NCBI GenBank assembly: GCA_045576675.1
Contig: JAZNGX010000021.1
Coordinates: forward strand, 1 to 23,868
Source: JAZNGX01 sp045576675
GTDB taxonomy: Bacteria > Bacillota > Clostridia > Monoglobales > Firm-18
Length of the DNA: 23,868 nucleotides
Reading direction: 5' to 3'
Position numbers and translations under genes: made by a program. Below the pieces are notes generated by a model that worked only from the letters and a program-made list of their open reading frames with translations, did no database searches and was not told the DNA's origin. Positions 12,465-21,309 of the stretch are shown here, one piece after another (position 1 is the first letter of the stretch; every line of letters starts with the position of its first letter).

Positions 12465-13749
12465 TCTGGCTGCCTCCCTTCTTCTTTGAAAGACCATAAA
12501 GTCTTGGATTTCTGATGTTTAAGCCGATAAGCTGTTTCAGTAAGAAACGTGTTACCAAAATAGCTGTAATCATACTTGCTACGATACCGATAATAAGAGT
12601 TGTTGCAAAGCCCTTAATCTGACCTGTACCGAATACTAAAAGCACGATTGCTGCGATAACTGTTGTAACGTTAGCATCCAAAATTGAAGTAAACGCTCTT
12701 GAGAAGCCTGCATCAATTGCGGCACCTGTTGTTTTGCCCTGACTAAGCTCGTCCTTAACACGTTCGAAGATAATAACGTTTGCGTCAACCGCCATACCAA
12801 CACCTAAAACGATACCTGCGATACCGGGAAGGCTTAAGTTAACACCGAAGTAGTTAAGTGCGATTGCAACAAGTGCGATATATGCACAAAGTGCAAATGC
12901 AGCCATAAGACCGGGAACGCGATATACGATAAGCATAAACAACATTACTAAAATGATACCGATTAAGCAAGCATAAAGGCTTGTTTCCAAAGCTTTTTCA
13001 CCAAGAGTTGCACCAACAATTCTTGTTTCAGCAGCTTCTAAAGCAAATGGCAATTTACCAGCACGGATAATGTCTGCCAGATACTTTGCACCGTCTGCAT
13101 CAAATTCGCCTGTGATAATAGCAGTGTCGCTATCAATCTTTTCCTGAACTCTGGGAACAGAAACAGGTGAATTGTCAAGCATAATAGCGATATAGTTTTC
13201 GCCTTCTGTATAAGCAGCGATTTTGCCTGTTGCTTCAGCAAATTTTTTCTGACCCTCTGCTGTAAGCTTAAGCTCGATATAATGCTGCTGCATACCGCTG
13301 TTGTCAATAACGTCAAACTTCTGCTGAGCATCCTTAACATCAGAACCGTTCAATACAACGTTTGCATCCTTGTCCTGGAATGTTAGCTCTGCAGTAGCAC
13401 CGATTGTAGCCTTAGCCTCATCGGGATCGTCAACATTGGGTAATTCAATTCTGATTTTGTTTACGCCCTGCTTTGTAATAGTTGCCTCTGTGTAGTTAAG
13501 TCTGTCAAGTCTTGCACGAAGCATAGAAATAACAGTGTCCATGTCCTCATCGCTGGGCATATCAACCGCAGCCTGATAAGTGATAACTGAGCCGCCGCTC
13601 AAGTCAAGACCTTGCTTAATACCTGAATTCTCTTTTAATGCTCCGGTTAAGACTGTTCCGTCAATTCCGAAAAGAGAGATATAGAGTATTGCTGCGATTA
13701 ACAAAATCGCAACCAGCAATTTTGATAAACTTTTTGATGATGCTGTCAT
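12457..13749 (-). CDS. secD: Protein translocase subunit SecD
   Basis: First gene of the secDF pair, 430 residues. An N-terminal helix (about 9-28) is followed by the SecD motif GIKQGLDLSGGSVITY, a large extracellular domain ending near KLPFALEAAETRIVGATLG, and five C-terminal helices with GIVLGVGMAVDANVIIFERVKDEL and the TSILDANVTT segment, which contain conserved charged residues of the proton path. Length is short compared with Gram-negative SecD but normal for Firmicutes with split SecD and SecF. AAGGAGGA lies seven bases upstream of the ATG. It is transcribed from a near-consensus promoter at 13783-13811; no yajC is adjacent. Confidence 0.96.
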   Translation of the reverse strand: MTASSKSLSKLLVAILLIAAILYISLFGIDGTVLTGALKENSGIKQGLDLSGGSVITYQAAVDMPSDEDMDTVISMLRARLDRLNYTEATITKQGVNKIRIELPNVDDPDEAKATIGATAELTFQDKDANVVLNGSDVKDAQQKFDVIDNSGMQQHYIELKLTAEGQKKFAEATGKIAAYTEGENYIAIMLDNSPVSVPRVQEKIDSDTAIITGEFDADGAKYLADIIRAGKLPFALEAAETRIVGATLGEKALETSLYACLIGIILVMLFMLIVYRVPGLMAAFALCAYIALVAIALNYFGVNLSLPGIAGIVLGVGMAVDANVIIFERVKDELSQGKTTGAAIDAGFSRAFTSILDANVTTVIAAIVLLVFGTGQIKGFATTLIIGIVASMITAILVTRFLLKQLIGLNIRNPRLYGLSKKKGGSQNA

Positions 13750-13782
13750 CTTCTCTTCCTCCTTAAAAATTCACATAAAGAC

Positions 13783-13811
13783 ATTATATATTGAATAAGG
13801 AAAATAGTCAA
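13783..13811 (-). promoter_or_regulatory. secDF promoter
   Basis: On the minus strand, TTGACT (13811-13806), a 17-bp spacer and perfect TATAAT (13788-13783), leaving a leader of about 25 nt before the secD start. Confidence 0.8.
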
Positions 13812-13885
13812 GTGTTTTTTGAATTTATGCCCTTTGCAACGAATTATTTTTTACGTTTCTTCCAATAATAAATGCGGTGACAAAT

Positions 13886-14548
13886 ATGTACGTATCAGTT
13901 ATAGTTCCCGTATACAACGAAAGTCTTATTATAAACGAAAGCATCGGCAAGCTGAAGCGTTATCTTGAAAGCAACTTTGAGAGGTTTGAAATAATACTTG
14001 TTGATGACGGCAGCACAGACCGCACAGTTCAGCTTGCAGCAGAGGAAAACATAATAATTATTTCTATGGGCAAAAACAAGGGCAAGGGTGCGGCAGTGTG
14101 CGAGGGAATGAAATATGCCGAGGGCGATTACGCCTTTTTTATCGACTGCGATTTGCCTTATCCCTTAAGCTTTGTTGACAAAAACATTCATCTTTTAAAC
14201 TCGTGCAATGTTATAGTGGGCAGGCGTGAGGGAAAATATCCGTTTTTGCGGCGTGTTATGTCTGCCGCATACAACAAGCTTGCATTTATGCTGTTTCATA
14301 TTGACGTATCAGACCTTCAGTGCGGCATAAAGGGCTTTGACAAAGCGGCATACAAGGCGTTGTTTTATGCCTGCAAAACGGAGGGCTTTGCCTTTGACAC
14401 TGAAATTTTAGTGCGTGCAAAAAAGCTTGGCTTTAAAATAACGGAGTGTCCTGCGGCGTTAAGCCACCGCAAAGGCTCCGCTGTAAGCCTGAAGGGTGCG
14501 GTGAAAATGCTTTGGGACGTTATAAAAATCAAATTATTATATTTATAG
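13886..14548 (+). CDS. GT2-family glycosyltransferase (polyprenyl-phosphate type)
   Basis: A 220-residue GT-A-fold glycosyltransferase. Nucleotide-sugar binding residues are visible: VIVPVYNES, the VDDGSTDRT motif (39-47), and the metal site D87-C-D89 in FIDCDLPY. The acceptor-side segment DLQCGIKGFDKAAYKALF and TEGFAFDTEILVRAKKLGF closely follow the dolichol/undecaprenyl-phosphate glucosyl or mannosyl transferase pattern. There is no C-terminal membrane anchor. The ATG at 13886 is preceded by GGTGA, which can pair with the 16S tail; an in-frame GTG at 13877 is part of that site. The next gene encodes a polytopic GT-C-like protein, so the pair probably loads a sugar onto a lipid carrier and transfers it outside (inference). 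Confidence 0.88.
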   Translation: MYVSVIVPVYNESLIINESIGKLKRYLESNFERFEIILVDDGSTDRTVQLAAEENIIIISMGKNKGKGAAVCEGMKYAEGDYAFFIDCDLPYPLSFVDKNIHLLNSCNVIVGRREGKYPFLRRVMSAAYNKLAFMLFHIDVSDLQCGIKGFDKAAYKALFYACKTEGFAFDTEILVRAKKLGFKITECPAALSHRKGSAVSLKGAVKMLWDVIKIKLLYL

Positions 14549-14562
14549 CAGGAATATTTCGT

Positions 14563-15726
14563 ATGAGCCTTTTTGGCTATCGCTATTTCCCGCTTTTAGA
14601 CGATTACATTCAGCTTAACACTTATCCAAAAACGCCGGAGGTATATTTTACGCTTGAGCTTTACCGTCAGCGACCTCTTGCGACACTTTTTGACATATTT
14701 ATATGGAGCAGAAGCCTTAACCTTTCTTTTTTTATAATAACACTTATGCACTGCGGTGCAGCGTGCCTTTTAACAAACGTTTTTAACAAATGCGGCTTTA
14801 AAACAGGGCTTTTGTTTGCGGTGATTTTTGTGCTTTGCCCATTAAATACTGAGGCAACCTACTGGATTTCAGCCTCAGGCAGAATTGTGACAGCAGTGTT
14901 TTTTGCAGCCCTTGCGGCATACATTTTATGCAGGGGCAATATGATTTTTTATTATATCTTTTTTATAGCATCCCTTTTGTTTTACGAGCAGGCGGCAGTT
15001 TTTTCGTTTTTGCTTTCATTAACCGTTATATTATCCTTTAAAAAATACAACGTTTTATACCGCCTGTTTTTTATCGGCTGTCTTTATGCTGCCTATTATT
15101 TAACCTTTGCAACAGGCGGCGTTTTTGGCGGGCGTGGCACATTCGGCATCACGCCTGAGGTTTTTAAAACCTTTTTGCATATGCTTACGCTATGGGGGCA
15201 AATCAAAAAAACCGACGCAGTCTTTTTTGTACTTTCAATTTTTGTTTCACTGTTATTTATGCGTAAGGCAGGCGGCAGCTCTGCAAAAGGCTTTATGTGG
15301 GGGATGATTTACACCTTTGCAGGCATTTTTATGTTTATGTTTTTTAAAAGCCCCACCATTGGAATGCGTAATCTTTTTGTACCGCTTACGGGCATTGCCC
15401 TTATGGCTGACAGCATATTTGCTGCAAAGTGGAAAAAGCTCATTACACCGATTATCGCCTGTGTTTTTATACTTTCTTCCGCAACAGATTTATTGCACTA
15501 CCGCGAAAATTATTATCACGACCAACAAATAATTTCCACCGTTGCACAGGAAATCTCAGATGAAAAAAGCTACAACGTATCAGGCTTAAGGGAGCGTAAT
15601 GTAGCAACAGGAAAGGATTTTGCACAGTTTGTTTTGGGCGTAGGCTCGTCCGACTGGGCATTAACGGGTGCGGTGCGTGCGTATCTTAACCTTCCAAGCC
15701 TTCCATATTTACACATTTTGCATTGA
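14563..15726 (+). CDS. Polytopic GT-C-like membrane protein, probable lipid-linked glycosyltransferase
   Basis: About 387 residues with eight to ten hydrophobic segments. An acidic pair in PLLDDYIQL near the N-terminus resembles the catalytic DD of the first extracellular loop in GT-C enzymes. The start is uncertain: the ATG at 14563 has an AGGA about nine bases upstream, but the open frame extends back to 14446 inside the GT2 gene. A hydrophobic run (IIIFIAGIF) lies just before the ATG, which would complete a first membrane helix, so a TTG at 14512 is a real alternative. It follows the GT2 gene directly. The promoter of the next gene uses bases of this gene's stop codon. Specific substrate unknown. 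Confidence 0.7.
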   Translation: MSLFGYRYFPLLDDYIQLNTYPKTPEVYFTLELYRQRPLATLFDIFIWSRSLNLSFFIITLMHCGAACLLTNVFNKCGFKTGLLFAVIFVLCPLNTEATYWISASGRIVTAVFFAALAAYILCRGNMIFYYIFFIASLLFYEQAAVFSFLLSLTVILSFKKYNVLYRLFFIGCLYAAYYLTFATGGVFGGRGTFGITPEVFKTFLHMLTLWGQIKKTDAVFFVLSIFVSLLFMRKAGGSSAKGFMWGMIYTFAGIFMFMFFKSPTIGMRNLFVPLTGIALMADSIFAAKWKKLITPIIACVFILSSATDLLHYRENYYHDQQIISTVAQEISDEKSYNVSGLRERNVATGKDFAQFVLGVGSSDWALTGAVRAYLNLPSLPYLHILH

Positions 15727-15751
15727 CAAAAAAGTAATTTTATGCAATAAT
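15723..15751 (+). promoter_or_regulatory. Promoter of the secreted protease gene
   Basis: TTGACA (15723-15728) includes the TGA stop of the preceding gene. A 17-bp spacer is followed by AATAAT (15746-15751) with TGC in front. Confidence 0.6.
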
Positions 15752-15773
15752 TTATAGTGAAGGAGTGGTGCAG

Positions 15774-17378
15774 TTGAAAAAGCTATTATGTACTTTTTTG
15801 ATGGTATTTTTGGTTTTAAGTTGCGTTTATGCCGAAGAATCAATCACTGTTAAAATCAATGATGTTACAATAAATTTTGATGTTGCTCCGCAGACTGTCA
15901 ACGGAAGAACAATGGTGCCTGTAAGAGCAATTTTTGAAGCTCTTGATGCAAAGGTTTCGTGGAATGAGGCAACAAGCGGAATAACCGCAGTTAAAGGTGA
16001 CACAAAAATCGTTATGCATTTAAACGATACAAAAATGACTGTCAACAACACTGCAGTTGTGTTGGACACTGCCCCGTTTGAAACAGGCGGACGCACACTT
16101 GTTCCCGTAAGGGCAATATCTGAAGCCTTTGACTGCAAGGTTTTGTGGGAGGAAGCAACACAGACGGTTTATATTCAAACCGATGTATATACTGCGGCAG
16201 ACATTGCAGAAATAGCATCACCTGCAGTTTTTTATATTGAAACCTACGATGAATATGAAGAAATAATCGGCACAGCCAGCGGGTTTTTCATAAGTGATAC
16301 AGGGCGTGCAGTAACAAATTACCACGTTGTTGATGGTGCCTCTTATCTTTTGCTTGAAATGACAGATGGTACAGTTCTTGCACTTAACAAAATACTTTAT
16401 GCAGACAAAGAAGCCGATTTTGTAGTATTTACAGTAATTGGTGCATCAGGAAAACTACCTTATCTGAAGTTGGGTGACAGTGACAAAATCACTGTCGGAC
16501 AAAAGATTTACACACTTGGCAGTCCAAAAGGTTATGACAACACAATTTCTGACGGTATTATAAGCAACACAAACAGAAACATAGGCAACAACAGCTATAT
16601 CCAGATAACAGCACCTATTTCTCATGGTAGCTCAGGCGGTGCTTTGTTAAATGAATCAGGCGAGGTTATAGGTGTTACTCAGGGTGGCAACCCAGACGGT
16701 GAAAATATAGGCTGGGCTGTTCCGATTAATTTGATTAAAAACTCAGTTTATTACAATGAACCGCTTACTTTAAGCCAGCTTCCGAGAGATTATCTTGTAT
16801 TAACACCGTCAGAACAGTTTTTAACCGTTTCTCCCGGTGAAACAGTTAAAATCACCTGCACGGCGGAAGCCAACACAGACCAGTGGTATCCTGTGATTGA
16901 AAACGCTTATCCGTCAATTGCTGACATTCAGCTTGGTGAATGGATTGATGAAAACACCTTCACGGTAAATATTACAGGCAAAAAGCACGGCTCAGGTGGC
17001 GGATTTGTATATACAGAAGGCGTTTTTGACTATTTTACATTTTCTGTTGACGTCAGAGCTTCACACATAAACACCTATGGCAACAGCAATGTTGCAACAT
17101 ACACACACGTTACAGGGCGTGATTGTATGGCATCATACAATCTTGAATTAAACAATCAAATCAAAGGATTTAATCCAACATACGACTATTTCTATTATGA
17201 GTACAGCACCGACGAATTTAATCTGTACTGCGATTATCTTGAAAGTGCGGGATACGAACGTGAGGATATGACGATTAACGGAAAGTCACGCGAGTATTAT
17301 TATTCGGGAATAAAAAATATAATTCAGATTGTTGTATACCCTGAAGACAATCTTATGTCAATATTTGTATATAATTAA
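15774..17378 (+). CDS. Secreted CuAO_N-domain / trypsin-like serine protease
   Basis: A 534-residue exported protein. Signal peptide 1-20 with likely cleavage after VYA. Residues about 22-136 are a copper-amine-oxidase N-terminal-like domain, with two half-repeats each carrying the GRT-x-VPVRAI motif (44-53 and 106-115). The trypsin-like domain (about 140-315) has triad H184 (TNYHVVDG), D215 (EADFVVF) and S287 (SHGSSGGAL). The remaining 215 residues are of unknown fold and rich in aromatic residues. TTG at 15774 is the best start: AAGGAG (15760-15765) lies eight bases upstream, whereas the GTG codons at 15765 and 15768 overlap or abut it. It probably acts at the cell surface; the CuAO_N domain is a common extracellular module in Clostridia. 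No PDZ domain is visible, unlike HtrA. Confidence 0.85.
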   Translation: MKKLLCTFLMVFLVLSCVYAEESITVKINDVTINFDVAPQTVNGRTMVPVRAIFEALDAKVSWNEATSGITAVKGDTKIVMHLNDTKMTVNNTAVVLDTAPFETGGRTLVPVRAISEAFDCKVLWEEATQTVYIQTDVYTAADIAEIASPAVFYIETYDEYEEIIGTASGFFISDTGRAVTNYHVVDGASYLLLEMTDGTVLALNKILYADKEADFVVFTVIGASGKLPYLKLGDSDKITVGQKIYTLGSPKGYDNTISDGIISNTNRNIGNNSYIQITAPISHGSSGGALLNESGEVIGVTQGGNPDGENIGWAVPINLIKNSVYYNEPLTLSQLPRDYLVLTPSEQFLTVSPGETVKITCTAEANTDQWYPVIENAYPSIADIQLGEWIDENTFTVNITGKKHGSGGGFVYTEGVFDYFTFSVDVRASHINTYGNSNVATYTHVTGRDCMASYNLELNNQIKGFNPTYDYFYYEYSTDEFNLYCDYLESAGYEREDMTINGKSREYYYSGIKNIIQIVVYPEDNLMSIFVYN

Positions 17379-17396
17379 TTTTATGAGGTGATAAAA

Positions 17397-18662
17397 ATGC
17401 ATATTAATACTAAAGCAATTCAGGAGGGCTACAAGCCAAAAAACGGTGAACCGAGAGTTCTGCCCATAGTGCAAAGCACTACGTTTAAATACGATTCAAG
17501 CGCAGAGGTTGGCGACCTTTTTGACCTAAAGACAACAGGATTTTTCTACACACGTCTTTCAAACCCCACAGTTGATGCAACAGAGCAGAAAATTGCGGCT
17601 ATGGAGGGCGGCGTTGGTGCAATGTGTACGTCATCAGGTCAGTCAGCAACGCTGCTTGCTTTGCTTAACATCTGCCGCAGCGGCGACCACGTTGTCAGCT
17701 CAAGTGCAATTTACGGCGGCACAGTAAATTTATTTGCTGTTACAATGAAAAAGCTTGGCATCGAATTTACCTTTGTTTCACCAACTGCAACTGTTGATGA
17801 AATCAAAGCGGCAATAAAGCCAAACACTAAGGCAGTTTTTGGCGAAACACTTTCAAATCCGTCACTTGATGTGCTTGATTTTGAAAGCTATGCAAAGGCC
17901 GCACACGACAACAACATTCCGCTTGTTATTGACAACACCTTTGCAACACCTGTTTTGTGCCGTCCCTTTGAACACGGTGCAGACATTATTGTTCACTCAA
18001 CATCAAAATATCTTGACGGTCACGCAATCGCTCTTGGCGGCGTTGTGGTTGACAGCGGTAACTTTGACTGGACAAACGGAAAATTCCCAGAGTTTACAAA
18101 TCCTGACGAATCATACCACGGCATCGTTTACACAGAGCAGTTCGGCAAGGCTGCATACATTACAAAGCTTAAGGTGCAGTTAATGCGTGATATGGGCAAT
18201 ATGATGTCACCACAAAACGCATTCCTGCTTTCAACCGGTATTGAAACACTGGCTGTAAGAATGGAGCGTCACTGCCTGAACGCTTTGGAGGTTGCAAAAT
18301 TCTTAGAAACTCAGGACAAAATTTCGTGGGTTAAATATCCGGGGCTTGACAGCTACAAGGACAAGGCGTTGGCAGAAAAGTATATGCCTGACGGCGTAAG
18401 CGGCGTTATTTCATTTGGCGTTAAGGGTGGGCGTGAGGCTGCAATGAAGCTTATGGACAGCCTTAAATTAGCCGCAATCGTTGTGCACGTTGCAGACGTA
18501 AGAACATCTGTTTTGCATCCTGCAAGCACAACTCACAGACAGCTTACAGACCAGCAGTTAATTGACTGCGGAATTACACCTGATTTAATCAGAATGTCAA
18601 TCGGTATTGAGCATATAAGTGACATTATTGACGATTTAAAGCAGGCTCTTGAACAGCTATGA
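17397..18662 (+). CDS. metY: O-acetylhomoserine sulfhydrylase (PLP-dependent, Cys/Met family)
   Basis: Cytoplasmic 421-residue enzyme of the Cys/Met-metabolism PLP family, making homocysteine from O-acetylhomoserine and sulfide. Visible: the YTRLSNPT segment (51-58) for cofactor phosphate contact, SSGQSA (79-84), Y106, D179 in VIDNTFATP, and the PLP lysine K204 in HSTSKYLDGH. The C-terminal TSVLHPASTTHRQL and the MSIGIEHISDII ending are typical. GAGGTG (17385-17390) lies six bases before the ATG; an in-frame GTG at 17388 is part of that site. It follows the protease by 18 bp and shares an ATGA overlap with the VanZ-like gene, so all three may be cotranscribed, although no functional link is evident. 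Confidence 0.92.
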   Translation: MHINTKAIQEGYKPKNGEPRVLPIVQSTTFKYDSSAEVGDLFDLKTTGFFYTRLSNPTVDATEQKIAAMEGGVGAMCTSSGQSATLLALLNICRSGDHVVSSSAIYGGTVNLFAVTMKKLGIEFTFVSPTATVDEIKAAIKPNTKAVFGETLSNPSLDVLDFESYAKAAHDNNIPLVIDNTFATPVLCRPFEHGADIIVHSTSKYLDGHAIALGGVVVDSGNFDWTNGKFPEFTNPDESYHGIVYTEQFGKAAYITKLKVQLMRDMGNMMSPQNAFLLSTGIETLAVRMERHCLNALEVAKFLETQDKISWVKYPGLDSYKDKALAEKYMPDGVSGVISFGVKGGREAAMKLMDSLKLAAIVVHVADVRTSVLHPASTTHRQLTDQQLIDCGITPDLIRMSIGIEHISDIIDDLKQALEQL

Positions 18663-19126
18663 GCAAATACTTATGGTGGCTTGCGGCAATAATAATATGC
18701 GTGATGATATTTTCATTTTCGTCAGAAACTGCCGATGACTCTACCGAAACAAGCACAGGCTTTTCGAGGCTGATAATAAATTTGCTTTCGTTTACTGCTG
18801 ATATGCCTGAAGCTGAAAAGGATTTACTTGCACAAGAGCTTGACGGCGTTGTGAGAACGCTTGCACATTTTTCGATATATGCGGCACTGGGCTTTTTCCT
18901 GCTTGGTGCATTACGCCGCACCTTTGACCACAACACTATGCTGATTGCAATAGCCTTTTGCGTTTTGTATGCAATAAGCGACGAGGTGCATCAGTTGTTT
19001 GTGAGCGGGCGTTCGGGGCAGATAAGTGATGTTGTTACAGACAGCCTCGGCTCACTTGCCGGAACACTTGTATATATATCTTCAGCATGGATAATTAAAA
19101 AGAAATTACAAAAAAATGAGCTGTAA
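18659..19126 (+). CDS. VanZ-like family membrane protein
   Basis: A 155-residue membrane protein with helices at about 4-20, 66-84, 92-110 and 132-150. The VanZ signature is clear: SFSSE after the first helix, AHFSIYAALGFFL, and DEVHQLFVSGRSGQISDVVTDSLGSLAG. VanZ gives low-level teicoplanin resistance in enterococci, but most family members are of unknown function. Translation starts in an ATGA overlap with metY, so it is coupled to it. The stop codon lies inside the terminator stem. Confidence 0.88.
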   Translation: MSKYLWWLAAIIICVMIFSFSSETADDSTETSTGFSRLIINLLSFTADMPEAEKDLLAQELDGVVRTLAHFSIYAALGFFLLGALRRTFDHNTMLIAIAFCVLYAISDEVHQLFVSGRSGQISDVVTDSLGSLAGTLVYISSAWIIKKKLQKNEL

Positions 19127-19150
19127 AAATTTTTACAGCTCATTTTCACT
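19113..19150 (+). terminator. Terminator after the VanZ-like gene
   Basis: AAAATGAGCTGTAAAAA (19113-19129) and its complement (19130-19146) form a 17-bp stem that includes the VanZ-like stop codon. The 3' arm ends in TTTT, and further T-rich sequence follows. Confidence 0.75.
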
Positions 19151-19199
19151 ATTTTTGCAAATTTAAAAAATTAATACTAAAAATTTACTGAAAAATCTG

Positions 19200-19228
19200 T
19201 AGACAATTACGATTTTTTGAGATATAAT
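19200..19228 (+). promoter_or_regulatory. Promoter of the uracil-salvage operon
   Basis: TAGACA (19200-19205), a 17-bp spacer and perfect TATAAT (19223-19228). The leader is only about 25 nt, too short for a PyrR-type attenuator. Confidence 0.7.
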
Positions 19229-19259
19229 ATACGTAAAATATAAGAAAGGCGTGTTACCA

Positions 19260-20585
19260 ATGAAAAAGTTAACTGGAAAAGATTGTATCCTTGGCTTGCA
19301 ACATATGTTTGCAATGTTCGGTGCAACGGTGCTTGTACCACTTTTAACAGGTCTTAATGTTTCAACAACACTGCTTATGGCAGGTCTTGGAACACTTTTA
19401 TTCCACCTTATAACAGGCGGAAAGGTACCTGCATTTTTAGGCTCATCATTCGCATTTTTGGGCGGATATGCAGCAATTGCTCCCCTTCTTGAAGGCGGTG
19501 CACCAAACCTTGAGATGCTTCCTTATGCTTCGCTTGGCGTAGTTTTTGCAGGACTTTTGTATCTCGTGGTTGCACTTTTGTTCAAATTATTTGATGCAAA
19601 AAAGGTTATGAAGTTCTTCCCGCCGATTGTTACCGGCCCGATTATCATTGCAATTGGTCTTATTCTGGCACCATCTGCTATTTCAAACTGCCAGACAAAT
19701 TGGTTTATTGCAATCGTTGCATTTGCAACAATCGTTATTTGCAACATTTGGGGCAAGGGAATGATTAAAATTATTCCTATACTTATCGGCATCGCTGTTT
19801 CACTTGTTGTTTCATTAATTCTTCAGCTTTGCGGAATCGAAGTATTTGAGCCTGCGAAGATTCAGGCATTAAAGGATGCAAGCTGGATTGGCTTCCCCAT
19901 TGCTATGAATCAGACAATTTTTGCAGTTAAGGATTTCTCTGCTGCAATTTCAGCAATCATCGCAATTATGCCTATTGCAATTGCCGCTATGATGGAGCAT
20001 ATCGGCGATATTTCTGCAATAAGCTCAACTGTCGGCAAAAACTTTATTGCAAACCCCGGCTTGCACAGAACTCTTTTGGGTGACGGTCTTGCAACATCAC
20101 TTTCAGCAATATTTGGTGGTCCTGCAAACACAACCTATGGCGAAAACACAGGCGTTTTAGCACTTACAAAGGTTTATGACCCAAGAGTTATAAGAATTGC
20201 CGCTTATCTTGCAGTTGTTCTTTCATTCTCACCGAAGGTTGCTGCATTTATAAGCCTTATTCCCACAGCCGTTATCGGTGGTGTATCACTTATCCTTTAC
20301 GGTATGATTTCTGCAATTGGTACAAGAAACCTTGTTGAAAACAAAGTTGACCTTTCAAAGAGCAGAAACATTATCGTTACTGCAACAATTCTTGTTACCG
20401 CTTTGGGCTTTAACTCAATCGGCGGCTTATCATTCAATGTTGCAGGCACAACAATTACTTTAACAGGTCTTGCTCTTGCAGCTGTTTTGGGTATATTGAT
20501 TAACGCTGTTCTTCCGGGCAAGGATTTTGAATTTGTTGCTGAGCAGGAGGAGTCATCAGCAAAAGGCGTGGATTTTAAACTATAG
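19260..20585 (+). CDS. uraA: Uracil permease (NCS2 family)
   Basis: Polytopic uracil:proton symporter of 441 residues. Recognisable features include GLQHMFAMFGATVLVPLLTGL at the N-terminus, the MMEHIGD segment with the glutamate and histidine used by UraA in helix 8, and GGPANTTYGENTG with the second substrate glutamate in helix 10. The ATG at 19260 follows AAAGG at a somewhat long spacing; an in-frame GTG at 19251 is too close. It is followed after 23 bp by upp, so the two genes together import uracil and convert it to UMP. No PyrR site or attenuator is visible. Confidence 0.93.
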   Translation: MKKLTGKDCILGLQHMFAMFGATVLVPLLTGLNVSTTLLMAGLGTLLFHLITGGKVPAFLGSSFAFLGGYAAIAPLLEGGAPNLEMLPYASLGVVFAGLLYLVVALLFKLFDAKKVMKFFPPIVTGPIIIAIGLILAPSAISNCQTNWFIAIVAFATIVICNIWGKGMIKIIPILIGIAVSLVVSLILQLCGIEVFEPAKIQALKDASWIGFPIAMNQTIFAVKDFSAAISAIIAIMPIAIAAMMEHIGDISAISSTVGKNFIANPGLHRTLLGDGLATSLSAIFGGPANTTYGENTGVLALTKVYDPRVIRIAAYLAVVLSFSPKVAAFISLIPTAVIGGVSLILYGMISAIGTRNLVENKVDLSKSRNIIVTATILVTALGFNSIGGLSFNVAGTTITLTGLALAAVLGILINAVLPGKDFEFVAEQEESSAKGVDFKL

Positions 20586-20608
20586 GATTAAAATAGGAGA
20601 AAAACAAA

Positions 20609-21235
20609 ATGAGTAAATTATATGTAATGGACCATCCGCTTATTATTCATAAGGTTTCAAAGCTTCGCAGCAAGGACACTACTGTTAAAGAATTCCGTGA
20701 GCTTGTTAACGAAATAGCTTTGCTTATGGGCTATGAAGCAACAAAGGATTTAAAGCTTACTGAAATTGATGTTGAAACGCCCCTTGTTAAAACAAAAGGG
20801 CAAATCATTGAAAAGCAGGTTGCTATCGTGCCGATTCTTCGTGCAGGTCTTGGTATGGTTGATGCCTTAATGAGCCTTATTCCTGCGGCAAAGGTTGGTC
20901 ATATCGGTCTTTATCGTGACCACGATACATTGCAGCCTGTTGAATACTACTGCAAGCTGCCAACAGATATTGAGCAAAGACAGGTTCTTGTTCTTGACCC
21001 GATGCTTGCAACAGGCGGAAGCTCTGCGGCTGCGATTGAATTTATTAAAAAACGTGGTGCAAAGAAAATTAAGCTCGTTTGCGTAATCGGTGCTCCTGAA
21101 GGCGTTGAGGCTGTGCAGAAGGCACACCCCGATGTTGATATTTATGTTGGTGCATTGGACGAAAAGCTTAATGAGAACGGATATATTCTGCCCGGTCTTG
21201 GTGACGCAGGCGACAGACTGTTCGGTACATTATAA
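20609..21235 (+). CDS. upp: Uracil phosphoribosyltransferase
   Basis: Cytoplasmic 208-residue enzyme making UMP from uracil and PRPP. The PRPP-binding loop DPMLATGGSSAA (130-141), VPILRAGLGM (74-83), VGHIGLYRD and the uracil-site ending YILPGLGDAGDRLFGTL are all present; length is typical. AGGAGA lies nine bases upstream of the ATG. It is the second and last gene of the uracil-salvage operon, followed by a strong terminator. Confidence 0.97.
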   Translation: MSKLYVMDHPLIIHKVSKLRSKDTTVKEFRELVNEIALLMGYEATKDLKLTEIDVETPLVKTKGQIIEKQVAIVPILRAGLGMVDALMSLIPAAKVGHIGLYRDHDTLQPVEYYCKLPTDIEQRQVLVLDPMLATGGSSAAAIEFIKKRGAKKIKLVCVIGAPEGVEAVQKAHPDVDIYVGALDEKLNENGYILPGLGDAGDRLFGTL

Positions 21236-21253
21236 TTAAATATTTATAGTATT

Positions 21254-21300
21254 AAACAACCCCGATTTGTGCTGCAAGTACGAAATCGGGGTTGTTTTTA
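21254..21300 (+). terminator. Terminator of the uraA-upp operon
   Basis: AAACAACCCCGATTT (21254-21268) pairs with AAATCGGGGTTGTTT (21283-21297), followed by TTT. A-rich sequence on the other side may also help stop minus-strand transcription. Confidence 0.9.
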
Positions 21301-21309
21301 ATTGTTGGT

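Noticed and set aside
12465..12497. Upstream ATG start for SecF
   Set aside because: It would add 11 residues (MVFQRRREAAR) lying inside secD; the start at 12464 has a good ribosome site and begins as SecF proteins do.
19229..19259. PyrR attenuator or uracil riboswitch before the permease gene
   Set aside because: The predicted leader is about 25 nt and contains no anti-terminator or terminator hairpin.
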